Positions 54,537 to 63,479 of a stretch of 64,000 nucleotides of DNA are shown piece by piece. Within the stretch, counting starts at the first letter, position 1, and each line of letters begins with the position of its first letter. A program made the translations under genes and the position numbers. The notes under the pieces are model-generated. The model saw only the letters and a program-made list of their open reading frames with translations. It ran no database searches and was not told the DNA's origin. This DNA comes from Fidelibacterota bacterium (GTDB taxonomy: Bacteria; Fidelibacterota; Marinisomatia; SCGC-AAA003-L08; TS1B11). The stretch is from NCBI GenBank assembly GCA_004124875.1, contig SCKJ01000002.1, positions 372,001 through 436,000 on the forward strand, in the 5' to 3' direction.

Positions 54537-56366
54537 CTAGGAATCCCGCCTGAGCTGCTCCTGGGTCTCCAGCGTCTTCCGGATGTAGTCGTCCACCTGC
54601 TCCTCCAGCATCGTGAGCGGCAGTGCCCCATTTTGCAACACCGTGGTATGGAACTCACGGATGTCGAACGCCTCGCCCAGTGCGGTCCGGGCTTTCTCGC
54701 GCAGCTCCAGAATTTTCAGCATGCCCACCTTGTAAGCGGTCGCCTGGCCCGGCATGACGATGTAGCGCTCTATTTCAGTCACCACGTCACTTTCAGACAT
54801 GCCTGTTTTCTCGAGCATATAGTCGATGGCCTTTTCGCGGGTCCACCGTTTGGCGTGCAACCCTGAGTCGACCACCAGCCTGACGGCCCGCATCATCTCA
54901 GCCTGGAGGCGTCCCAGATTGTCCAGCGGATCATCCTGAAACCCGAGCTCCCAGGCCACCCGTTCCGCGTACAGTCCCCACCCTTCCGTGTAGGCCGTAA
55001 ACAGCGGGAGACGCCGGATCATGGGCACGTTTTGCAGTTCGGTCTGGATGGAAATTTGGTAATGATGTCCCGGAATACCTTCGTGATAGGCCAGCGTGCG
55101 CATAAACGGCTTGCTGATTTCACTGATATCCCTCAGGTTGGCGTAAAACTTACCTGGCCGTTTGCCATCCATGGAGGGGGGCTGGTAATAGGCGCCGGGG
55201 GCCGTTTCCTCCTTGAACTCAGGAACCCGCAATACCTCCAGCCCCGACTCGGGCCGCAGGTTGAAGGCCCTGTCCATGCCGGCGTCGATCTCATCAAGTA
55301 TGGCCTGATAGTCAGCCATAATCTGGTCGCGCACACCGGCTGTGTCGGGATACTGGAACCGGGGGTCCTTTTGCAGCGCCTGCACGCGGGCGCCGACAGT
55401 TCCGGAAGTAAAGCCTTCATCCCGCAAAATCGACAACATCTGCTTTTCGATGCGCGCCACCTCCGACAGACCCAACGCATGAATATCATCGGGGGTGTAA
55501 TCGGTGGAGGTAAAAAGCTTCAGAGTGTACTGGTAGAATTCTTCACCACTGGGCAGCTTCCACACGCCGTTTTCAGTCGTGGCAATGTCGAGCTGGCCGG
55601 CCATGAAATCGATGAGCACCCGGTAGCCGGGATAGACGTCGCCGGTGATGATTTCCTCGGCCTCGGCCAGCAGCTCGGCGATGGTTGTGCTGTCCACCTC
55701 CGTTTCCGCCAACTTGCGTGAAAGGGTCTCGTAGAGGATATTTTCCTGCACCGGCGTCTCGATGAAGCCCCGCATTTCCGTCAGCACCTTTTCGATTACA
55801 AATCGTGGCGGCACCACACCTATATCCTGGCGGTGCTGCAGACCTTCAATTGTCTGCTCGAACACCCTGTCGATCTGGCTCAGGCGTGAGAGGTAGTTCC
55901 GCGCGGAGCCTTCGTCCTCAATGCGGTGCATCGACTCCATGAATGAGGGCAGATTATTCTGGACCCCGAAAAGTTGATTCACGGGATAACTGTGGTATTG
56001 GAAGGCCTCACCATCCACCATCGTCTGCAGGAAATATTCAAGAATCCGGTAAGAGAGTTGTTGACTCGCATTAAGGTCCTCAAGGTCGTACGAACGCAGG
56101 GTAGCCAGGTTCTGCTTGATCTTCCCCATCATTTTCTCATCGAAGGCCATGGACCTGTCGGTGAGATCGTCAGAATGGAAATCGAGAAACGTGTTTTCGA
56201 TCATCCCCAGTTGAGTGAGCATTTCAGGGTCCTCGAGGGCGAACGTGATGAGAGCCCGCTCAAAAAAATGGTTGACGTTGAATGGTTTGCCCCAGACCAG
56301 TTTATAGCCCCACCAGCTGAAAATGAGCAGAATAACGGCCAGTGTTCTCAAGATAATTTTCTTCAC
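54537..56366 (-). CDS. DUF885-family membrane-anchored putative peptidase
   Basis: 609 residues with an N-terminal anchor (ILRTLAVILLIFSWWGY). The family motif HEGIPGHHYQ is at about residue 435, and FTAYTEGWGLYAERVAWELG about 30 residues later. It differs from the lipoprotein member at 26294, which has HEVWPGHF, so they are not recent duplicates. GTG start with AGGAAG 6 nt upstream. Confidence 0.83.
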   Translation of the reverse strand: MKKIILRTLAVILLIFSWWGYKLVWGKPFNVNHFFERALITFALEDPEMLTQLGMIENTFLDFHSDDLTDRSMAFDEKMMGKIKQNLATLRSYDLEDLNASQQLSYRILEYFLQTMVDGEAFQYHSYPVNQLFGVQNNLPSFMESMHRIEDEGSARNYLSRLSQIDRVFEQTIEGLQHRQDIGVVPPRFVIEKVLTEMRGFIETPVQENILYETLSRKLAETEVDSTTIAELLAEAEEIITGDVYPGYRVLIDFMAGQLDIATTENGVWKLPSGEEFYQYTLKLFTSTDYTPDDIHALGLSEVARIEKQMLSILRDEGFTSGTVGARVQALQKDPRFQYPDTAGVRDQIMADYQAILDEIDAGMDRAFNLRPESGLEVLRVPEFKEETAPGAYYQPPSMDGKRPGKFYANLRDISEISKPFMRTLAYHEGIPGHHYQISIQTELQNVPMIRRLPLFTAYTEGWGLYAERVAWELGFQDDPLDNLGRLQAEMMRAVRLVVDSGLHAKRWTREKAIDYMLEKTGMSESDVVTEIERYIVMPGQATAYKVGMLKILELREKARTALGEAFDIREFHTTVLQNGALPLTMLEEQVDDYIRKTLETQEQLRRDS

Positions 56367-56512
56367 GATAAGCTTCCTGTGGTTATGGAATCTGCCGGGG
56401 TGACGGAACAGACCCGGGCCTTTCCCGCTCCCCTAGCGGTATGACCGAAGTCGGTGAAAAAAGGTTGTCCCTTATGGAGGGCAATGTGGGCCAGGGGACC
56501 ATCGGAGAGTGA

Positions 56513-56758
56513 TCATGAGCGCCGGGCAATCAAGTCTGCCAGCTCCCCGACGTCGCTGAGTTCGCCCGCTTCGCCCGGTTTGATTCGAATGCCGAATTCG
56601 GCTTCAATGGCCACCAGCAGCGTAATATGCATGAGCGAGTCCCAGCCCTTAACATCCGCCGTGGTCATTTTTTCATTTAATTGGAGATCGTCATCGTCGA
56701 ATACGTCACGAAAGACGTTGCTGAGTCTTGCCATTATTTGATCTCTGCCCTGCGCCAC
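56513..56758 (-). CDS. Acyl carrier protein of an FkbH cassette
   Basis: 81 residues (or 73 from the ATG at 56734). Phosphopantetheine site GWDSLMHITLL with the modified Ser; helix pattern of a four-helix ACP. It is the non-fatty-acid-synthase type. It follows the FkbH gene by 20 bp, implying it carries the acyl group made there (often glyceryl from 1,3-bisphosphoglycerate in FkbH systems). Confidence 0.85.
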   Translation of the reverse strand: MAQGRDQIMARLSNVFRDVFDDDDLQLNEKMTTADVKGWDSLMHITLLVAIEAEFGIRIKPGEAGELSDVGELADLIARRS

Positions 56759-56778
56759 CGTAGAAGCCCCTCTATAGG

Positions 56779-58644
56779 TTAATCGCTGTCAACCTGCGCG
56801 ATATGCACGTTGGGATGCGGGTTACTGTCCTCGATCTCATAGAGCCAGTCCGATTCACTTTCTGTCTCGACCAGTTTCTCAAATCCCAGACGATCATAAA
56901 GATCAGCCACGAGGTTATTCTTCTGTGTTCGAATATATTTGCCCCGCATTCGCATGTAGCCTTTTTGGCGTGCTTCCCGGGAAATAAAGTTATGGATAAA
57001 CTGTTCCATGCCCCGGGAAAGGACTCTGCAACTCATCACCCAGCTATCGATATAGAGTTCAGCTTTGTCGTTCTCTCTCATGATCACGGCGGAGATAAGG
57101 CCGTTATCACCAAATTTGTCCCGCAATATAAAATAGAAGCAGAGGTTCTTCTCATCCTCAGCCAGGGCCATAATCTGCGATTCCGTATAGCGAATAGTAG
57201 TCAAATGGAACTGGTTGCTTTTGTTAATCAGCTGCGTGAACCGAGGTATTTGTAACGGACCAAGCGGCCCTGCAACGGCTTCCATTTCAAGACTCTTGAG
57301 AAACGAATCGATATCAGTCACTTGCTTTGCTGCGCCCATGCGCAAGGCGTCGGTGCGATACAGCTCATTTCGCCGGCTATCTTCAGCAGAGTAACCGGTG
57401 GTCTCGAAACAGCGCAGCCTGTCCAGCGTCCGGACGAATAACGATGGATCGTCCGGCAGCTCGGGCACCTCGACCATCGGTAGTTCCATGCGCACCAGGC
57501 CGCGCTCATAGGGGCTGTCATCGACAAACACGATAGCATCCAGACCTATTCGGAGCGTTTCTGCAATGTGGCGAATGTTATCGGCCTTGTTCTGCCAGTT
57601 CGCCACGAAAATGGCTATATCCTGCTCCTTGATGATCATGTGGGGATGATTCTGAAACGGAAGTTTGGCTGTTGCCTCCTCGTTCTTGCTGCACACAGCC
57701 AGAATAATTCCCCGGTTCTTCAGTTCCAGCAGGTAATGCTGAAACGCCACGAAAGCTTCCCCGTCACTCCCGGAGCCCAGCTGGAGGCCCTCCAGGCCGT
57801 CATCTCCTATCACGCCGCCCCAGAGGGTGTTATCGAGGTCAACAATAATGCATTTTTTGGCCTTGCCCTTGATGGCTCCAATCAATCGAGCGCCTTGATG
57901 AGCCACAAGTCCCGTCGCATTGAGATTAAACGCATGCTTGGAATAGTGCCAGTATGCCTCATCGGTCCAGTGCTGTTTGCCGTAGTAGGCTGCCAGATAT
58001 TCCATGTCGAAAAGTGTCACGCCTGGGGCCAGAATGGCGGCCAGCCCAAGGTTGAACCGGGACAGGAGATTCCGCCGTGACCAGGGGGCCGAAACTTCAA
58101 AATTGCCGAAAGGACGTGGCAGGGGAAAATCAGCATTATTCTGAATGATGTAGGCTGAAGAATGACTTTTAACCGCCTGCCACAAACCGGCAAACCGGTC
58201 AACGTTGCTTTGCACCCACTGCTTTAACGGTTCTTCCTCCGAGCCTGGCATAACAGTATCGTCCAGGTCCCGATAGCTTGAGAACAGCCAGACAATTTCC
58301 GGGTCAAAGCGATATAGTTCGCTGGAGGGATCGAGGACAGACTGATCCATCGTATTGAAGGGCGCGGTATATATTTCGGCCTGAAAGCCTTCCAGCCCCA
58401 GCCAGAAATTGAGCAGTTCCACAAAATGATCAACGGTGCTGTTTGCAGCCACGGCCAGCTTGATCGGCGATAGATCCTTTGGGTCGCGGGGTATCGAGCT
58501 GTAGGCCATAGCATACTGATGTTGCAGCGGAAAGTGATCCTCCGGCGCAGCGATGGCTTTCAGGGTTGCCAGGGCTTCACCGTATTTTTCCTGGCGAACG
58601 AGATCTTTGACCTCGCGCATGCTATCGCTTTTGGAGACTCTCAT
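56779..58644 (-). CDS. FkbH-like HAD-superfamily enzyme with C-terminal GNAT-like domain
   Basis: About 621 residues from ATG 58644; the frame extends 27 codons further but lacks family features. An N-terminal domain (about 1-250) with SGNH-like character is followed by the HAD core KCIIVDLDNTLWGGVIGDDG, with FVDDSPYERGLVR and CSKNEEA. The C-terminal part (about 490-600) is acyltransferase-like (LCFYFILRDKFGDNGLISAV). FkbH proteins dephosphorylate 1,3-bisphosphoglycerate and load glyceryl onto an ACP; the ACP is the next gene. Confidence 0.85.
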   Translation of the reverse strand: MRVSKSDSMREVKDLVRQEKYGEALATLKAIAAPEDHFPLQHQYAMAYSSIPRDPKDLSPIKLAVAANSTVDHFVELLNFWLGLEGFQAEIYTAPFNTMDQSVLDPSSELYRFDPEIVWLFSSYRDLDDTVMPGSEEEPLKQWVQSNVDRFAGLWQAVKSHSSAYIIQNNADFPLPRPFGNFEVSAPWSRRNLLSRFNLGLAAILAPGVTLFDMEYLAAYYGKQHWTDEAYWHYSKHAFNLNATGLVAHQGARLIGAIKGKAKKCIIVDLDNTLWGGVIGDDGLEGLQLGSGSDGEAFVAFQHYLLELKNRGIILAVCSKNEEATAKLPFQNHPHMIIKEQDIAIFVANWQNKADNIRHIAETLRIGLDAIVFVDDSPYERGLVRMELPMVEVPELPDDPSLFVRTLDRLRCFETTGYSAEDSRRNELYRTDALRMGAAKQVTDIDSFLKSLEMEAVAGPLGPLQIPRFTQLINKSNQFHLTTIRYTESQIMALAEDEKNLCFYFILRDKFGDNGLISAVIMRENDKAELYIDSWVMSCRVLSRGMEQFIHNFISREARQKGYMRMRGKYIRTQKNNLVADLYDRLGFEKLVETESESDWLYEIEDSNPHPNVHIAQVDSD

Positions 58645-58745
58645 ATGTGCCGCCAAATTAATGCTGCCGTGAGGGGCGATACCTAAACAATAGGTTCTAC
58701 GAAAATGTCGGCCAGGCATCACCACCGGACTTGGCGCCCATCCGC

Positions 58746-59858
58746 CTATAAATGAATGGGACCATCCCCGTCACCGCGCGTCATATGTACCTGCGTAACA
58801 TTTTCTGCATATGGCTCGAGGGATTTCTGTAGCTCGGGGGAGACAGCAAAAACAAAGTTGGACGGCCCCGATAGATAGCCACGTCTTTTGAAGCTGGACG
58901 CCCAGCTGCTATGCAACTGGTTGGAGACAATGAGGTCGACCCCTCTATCAAGGAGAAACCGTGTTGCGCCGGAAATGATCCGCTCTTCCATACCGGGGAG
59001 AGCCAGGCAGTCCACAATGCTGCCGACTCTGAGATTCCCAAACTGTTTATGTCCCTGCATGGCGCTGTCCAGCAACAGCGCCCAACCGGCGGGCTTGCCC
59101 CCGGCCTGAAATTTCAATCTGAAATAGCGCGCATCACCAGCGTCATAGAGTCTGTTCAGGGCCAGCTGGTCTCTGGTCGCAATCATGACATAGTTCTTTT
59201 TCGCCAGCTCCCAGATCTCATCGGCCCATGCGCCAAATGAAGGTTCCAACGAAATCTCTGCCGGCGGCGGGGTGGGATAACGTCTGGCCAGCATGTGCAG
59301 CAGCTGGATCCCCAGGTATCCAAGGCCCGAAAAAGCCCCGAAATCGACGAGGGTCCTCTGAAATGGCGTTTTCCTCAGAAACGATAAATTTCGCAGAACC
59401 GTAAAGGGCCGATTGATGAAAAAATAAAATGGGCAGGCATGTAACCGCCACCTCATGGCCGTCAGGAGGCGCGGCAAGGGGCCGTCAAAACCACCCATCC
59501 CGAGGCAGAACAGTTGGGGCTGACGCGCCAGGGCATCCTCCAGGAGTTGCACACCTACCACGCCGTAGCGGCTGTCCACGATGCCCTCGGATATGGGCAG
59601 CTGAAACGTGCCAATATCGACATGCCGCCCCTGCATATAGAACGGCTGGCGCTTCATGATATACCCGCCGTGAACAACGCCGCCATCCAGGGCCAGATAG
59701 TGCTCCCGATAGAGGCCGCTGCCGTCATCTTTGGCCAGGGGATGGTCCTTGGGAGATTCATCGATGCGCAAGCCGGCCGGGGCTGTCGATATTCTCAGGT
59801 TGAACGCCTTCACGGCCTCCGCATGCTCAGGCTTAAGCGGCACAATGGATATAGCCAT
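58746..59858 (-). CDS. GNAT-like acyltransferase, FkbH-cassette member
   Basis: 370 residues with the look of the CelD/GNAT-like proteins found in polysaccharide loci. An N-terminal GNAT-like half contains HYLALDGGVVHGGYIMKRQ and SRYGVVGVQLLEDAL. A second half begins about residue 200 with FQAGGKPAGWALLLD. No signal peptide. Its ATG overlaps the stop of the deacetylase gene. Likely transfers the ACP-bound acyl group to a glycan or lipid; direct evidence is only the neighbourhood. Confidence 0.65.
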   Translation of the reverse strand: MAISIVPLKPEHAEAVKAFNLRISTAPAGLRIDESPKDHPLAKDDGSGLYREHYLALDGGVVHGGYIMKRQPFYMQGRHVDIGTFQLPISEGIVDSRYGVVGVQLLEDALARQPQLFCLGMGGFDGPLPRLLTAMRWRLHACPFYFFINRPFTVLRNLSFLRKTPFQRTLVDFGAFSGLGYLGIQLLHMLARRYPTPPPAEISLEPSFGAWADEIWELAKKNYVMIATRDQLALNRLYDAGDARYFRLKFQAGGKPAGWALLLDSAMQGHKQFGNLRVGSIVDCLALPGMEERIISGATRFLLDRGVDLIVSNQLHSSWASSFKRRGYLSGPSNFVFAVSPELQKSLEPYAENVTQVHMTRGDGDGPIHL

Positions 59859-60880
59859 CAGCGGGTGCCGCCTGACGCCATTTTATGCCGCAGCCATTTC
59901 CACTCGAGTCTGCTGCGGTCCCGGCCAGACAGGGTATAGTCACCCTGGACCTGCCGGATGTGGTCCAGCAGCGTGCCTACCGGGACAAACCAGCCGTCCT
60001 TGGCCGCGAGTCGTTTGATCAGCGCGGCAAATTGCGGGTTAAGCCGGCCATCCTGATAGAATCCGCTGGCAAAATGGGTGTACATGATGCAGGCGCCACC
60101 TTCAGTTTCCAGACGATCCTGTCGAGCCTCGGAAATGGCGCTGGTAAAGGCAGCCACATCGGAACCTTCCGTCGAAGCAAACCAGAAGTTAACGTCGGGC
60201 CGTTGAGCATCATGATAGGGCATGACGGGGCACGCCTTCAAGGTGTTGGTCTCCTGAAACACAAAATTACGGACGTAGGTAATGCGCTCCTTGCAGAAAT
60301 CGCCCCAATAGAGGGGCGAGCCGGCGATATGGCCCCGGAAGCGGCCACGGTTCCTGTTACGGGTGAGCAGATTGTAGAGGCGGCGCCTGATGCCCGACAG
60401 GCGCTGGTCGCCCCAGTAGATGCTTTCCCGGCAATCGGCATGGTTGGCCATGGTCTTGGGGTCGGCCCCAAAAAGCGCCTGGAAGCGGTCCAGTCCCCGG
60501 CCGGTCTCCGCCCGCAACGAAGTGTGGAACGTGACGTTATGGAGCGCTATTTCGTAGCCCAGATTTTGCAGCTTCAGCAACCACTGCCGGTTGTCCTCAT
60601 CTTCGCAGGTGAGGCCTCCAATCAGGGGCGTCTCCCGACCTTTGAGGGGCCACACGGATTTGGTTGTGATGAGGCCGTGCTGCTGTAGGAAATCATAAAC
60701 CGGCGGCACATTGACCCTATCCTGATGATCCGTGTCATCGAAGATGGTGAAGGCAAATTTTTTGCCGTTGGGCCAGGGGACTGTGGCGTGGGCATCTAAC
60801 AGGGTAACAGTTGGGCAGATAGTGCGGCTGTCATAGCGCGGGAGTTTACCCAACTTGAAGGCAGCGGAGTTGAAAAACAT
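59858..60880 (-). CDS. Polysaccharide-deacetylase-like protein
   Basis: 340 residues. The NodB-like metal motif appears as FTIFDDTDHQD near residue 45 (Asp-Asp). The expected later His region is ALHNVTFHTS, with MYTHFASGFY near the C-terminus. Probably a sugar deacetylase acting in the cytoplasm, as no signal peptide is seen. The ATG at 60880 lies within the relic of a TPR-gene paralog and has no Shine-Dalgarno. Confidence 0.7.
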   Translation of the reverse strand: MFFNSAAFKLGKLPRYDSRTICPTVTLLDAHATVPWPNGKKFAFTIFDDTDHQDRVNVPPVYDFLQQHGLITTKSVWPLKGRETPLIGGLTCEDEDNRQWLLKLQNLGYEIALHNVTFHTSLRAETGRGLDRFQALFGADPKTMANHADCRESIYWGDQRLSGIRRRLYNLLTRNRNRGRFRGHIAGSPLYWGDFCKERITYVRNFVFQETNTLKACPVMPYHDAQRPDVNFWFASTEGSDVAAFTSAISEARQDRLETEGGACIMYTHFASGFYQDGRLNPQFAALIKRLAAKDGWFVPVGTLLDHIRQVQGDYTLSGRDRSRLEWKWLRHKMASGGTR

Positions 60881-60983
60881 TGGCTGACAGGGAGGCTATC
60901 GTTGAGAGTAAGGGCCCTGTGCCTGCGCGGAACGCCCGCCGGCGGCGGAGCTCGGCGATGAAGCTGGAGATATTAGAAGGCAT
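60846..60983 (-). pseudogene. Truncated paralog of the membrane TPR protein
   Basis: Starting at ATG 60983 the sequence reads MPSNISSFIAELRRRRAFRA, closely matching the N-terminus of the upstream gene (RLSSFIEELRRRRVFRVAAV). It then loses similarity, and the frame ends at 60846. The ATG overlaps the stop of the upstream TPR gene, the arrangement expected of a tandem coupled paralog whose remainder was replaced by the deacetylase gene. Confidence 0.75.
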
Positions 60984-63357
60984 CAGTCGTCGCCCGTGCC
61001 AACTCCGCCAGCCGCTGCCGCGCGTCTTCCAGCAGGGGACGCAGCTCCGGATCGCAATCCTGCCATAATTCGACAAAGCGGGCGTAGTGCTCCCTGGCCG
61101 CCGTCAGATCGCCCAGGCGCTCGTAAATCTCGCCACTCCGTAGATGGGCTATGGGGCTGAAGACACGCTCGTAGCCTGAGGTCCCTACCAGATTTTTATA
61201 CCACTGCAGCGCTTCCCGGTCACGGCCAAGCTGGCCCAGCAGTTCCGCTCGCCTGAAACGCTCCAGGGCCTGGGAACCGAACGGTGACGCGGAGGCCAAG
61301 ATGTACCACATCTCCGAGCGCATCTGCTCAAGGGCCGTCAGGGCATCCGCTGTCTCCTGCTTCTCCAGGTGTATGTAGGATACGATGCTGTGGGCCATGT
61401 CGGTTGCCAGGGATCCACCGCCTATAGGGAGGCTGATGACGGCCAGCTGTTCGGCCAGCAGTCCGGCTTGCCGGGTATCGCCCAGGCGGACGTGAATCAA
61501 ACCCAGCAGATAGCTTTTCAGCATAGGATGAAATTCATCGTGCATGTTGAACCATGAACTGGGGTTGTTGCTGGGTGGAATATCATCGGCGTTCAGGATT
61601 TCCAGATCAGCCCTGAGGGATTGTAGTCTCTGGTTCTCCACCGGCAAAAACGGTATCAGTGAAAATAGGGCCTCATACTCCAGCGCAGCGACGGCATCAA
61701 CCGTTTTCAGGGTCTGTAACTCGGACCGGGCTGCCTGCCAGTGGCCACGGACCATATGCAGCTGTGCCAGCGCTATATGACCGACCCGCCGGGCCTCAAC
61801 GGACCGTGAACCGTTCGTCATGAGACCGGCCAGCCGCATGGCTCCCGGGACGTTTTCCGTCCATGTGGTCGCCACCCAGAGGGCGAAGATAAGCTCAAGT
61901 TCGCTGGCCCCGGAGAGATCGGCGATCATCCGGTCCTCGTCTTGCCGATTCCCGTGGGATAGTGCCTGGATGGCCTGAATCTCCTGACTTCGATCCCCTG
62001 CCGGGCTCAAGGCTATCAGCATGGTAATGACGGAATCCATTGCGGCCAATTCCCCGTGAATGGCAAATAACCGGATCAGGTGCAGCATAGCGGTGGTGTG
62101 GTTGGGTTCCAGGGCAAGCACACGTTCAAACGCTTCCGCCGATTCTTGCGTGGCGCGGCCGTGGAGCACATTGGTGTGAAACTGTATTTCACCCAACTGC
62201 ATCCAGGCTTCGATATCTTCGGGATAAGTGCCCAGGATGGAGCGGTATAGCCGTTCCGCTTCTCCGTGAGCGCCCTGCCGCCAGAGGAGGAAGGCCTCCA
62301 GCAGTTGCCGGTCATGGTCCGATAGGCGGTCAGCGTGGCGATAAGCCCGCTCGGCGGCGGTCTGGGCCAGCGTCATCCGGGTTAGAAATTCCGCCGCGAT
62401 GCTCAGCCGGTAATCGGCCAGGGCATAGAGGCTGTCCTCCGAAAGCGCCAGCTCGAAAGCGGACCGGGCGGTTTCGAACAGACCGCTTCGCATGGCGTGT
62501 TCGCCTTCGAGGTAAGCTTTGAGCGCAGGCAGGGAAGCGGTGGTCATACCGGCGACTTGCCTGAAACGGCCACCCGGCCTATCGATCTGGCCCACCAGAA
62601 GCTGACTCACTAATTCGTCTACCATGCCGAATATCTGGTCGGCGTCGCCCTCTGCCGTCCCCCGGGCCACAGCTTCCATACCCAGCAGAGGATCGTAAAG
62701 TGATGCGTCCAGGTGCAGCCGCGCGCCTACAGCGACAATGTTACCCAAAACGAAGAGGTCAGCGTCAAAATAACGGGCGATGTCCCGGCCGTGCTGCGGA
62801 TCGGGGTTGGTGGCGCCCCGCCGGTCCAGATAACCCAGCACAGCGCGGGGATCAATGCTGCGCCACTCGCCGCCGCCGTCCAGTTTGGTGCTCATCAGGT
62901 CGACCATCCCGGCTCCCAGGTAGGCATATTCCTCGGTGCCCTGTACCGAGAAGGGCAGCACCGCCACCGACTTGACGTACTCCGCTCCAGTGACAGAGCC
63001 TTCATATTTTCCCCCGCCCCAGAGCCCCCAAATGCCAAAGGCCACGGCAGCGATAGTCACCGCAATCAGCACCCGGTTGCTGGTGCCCGGCTTGCCGGAA
63101 GAACGTCCCTTGGTCCTGACGATCCCCTCAGGAGTAATGTCGAATATCCAGGCCAGGCCCATGGCCAGGGGAAAGCCCACCAGGAGCAGGATGATGATCA
63201 GGCTGCCGATCCACTCGGGAATATGGAGCGGCTCGAAGATGCTGTCGATGATCTGGAACAGCACGAAGGCCACGCCGCCATAAACGGCCGCCACCCGGAA
63301 CACCCGCCGCCGGCGGAGCTCTTCAATGAAGCTGGATAGTCTGGACTGTTCTGACAT
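60973..63357 (-). CDS. Large membrane-anchored TPR protein (CadC/adenylate-cyclase-associated type)
   Basis: 794 residues. N-terminal cytoplasmic motif SSFIEELRRRRVFRVAAVYGG, two membrane helices (about 20-40 and 50-72), a linker, and a third helix near 95-112 (VLIAVTIAAVAFGIWGLW). A TolB-N-like domain (SVAVLPFSVQGTEEYAYLGAG) follows, then TPR repeats to the end. Such proteins are abundant in Gemmatimonadota, Neomarinimicrobiota and relatives, often following DNA-binding or cyclase domains; here no such domain is present. Probably a sensor or scaffold. Confidence 0.82.
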   Translation of the reverse strand: MSEQSRLSSFIEELRRRRVFRVAAVYGGVAFVLFQIIDSIFEPLHIPEWIGSLIIILLLVGFPLAMGLAWIFDITPEGIVRTKGRSSGKPGTSNRVLIAVTIAAVAFGIWGLWGGGKYEGSVTGAEYVKSVAVLPFSVQGTEEYAYLGAGMVDLMSTKLDGGGEWRSIDPRAVLGYLDRRGATNPDPQHGRDIARYFDADLFVLGNIVAVGARLHLDASLYDPLLGMEAVARGTAEGDADQIFGMVDELVSQLLVGQIDRPGGRFRQVAGMTTASLPALKAYLEGEHAMRSGLFETARSAFELALSEDSLYALADYRLSIAAEFLTRMTLAQTAAERAYRHADRLSDHDRQLLEAFLLWRQGAHGEAERLYRSILGTYPEDIEAWMQLGEIQFHTNVLHGRATQESAEAFERVLALEPNHTTAMLHLIRLFAIHGELAAMDSVITMLIALSPAGDRSQEIQAIQALSHGNRQDEDRMIADLSGASELELIFALWVATTWTENVPGAMRLAGLMTNGSRSVEARRVGHIALAQLHMVRGHWQAARSELQTLKTVDAVAALEYEALFSLIPFLPVENQRLQSLRADLEILNADDIPPSNNPSSWFNMHDEFHPMLKSYLLGLIHVRLGDTRQAGLLAEQLAVISLPIGGGSLATDMAHSIVSYIHLEKQETADALTALEQMRSEMWYILASASPFGSQALERFRRAELLGQLGRDREALQWYKNLVGTSGYERVFSPIAHLRSGEIYERLGDLTAAREHYARFVELWQDCDPELRPLLEDARQRLAELARATTDAF

Positions 63358-63479
63358 CGTGGTCGTACGGTGATCCGGCTGAATGTAAGGGGGAATCGAG
63401 GCGATAGCAAAAGTCCCGGCTGGTGGTGAAAACCAGCCGTGGCAGCCGGCAAGGAAGGTGGGCTACCGCGAAATGAAAA

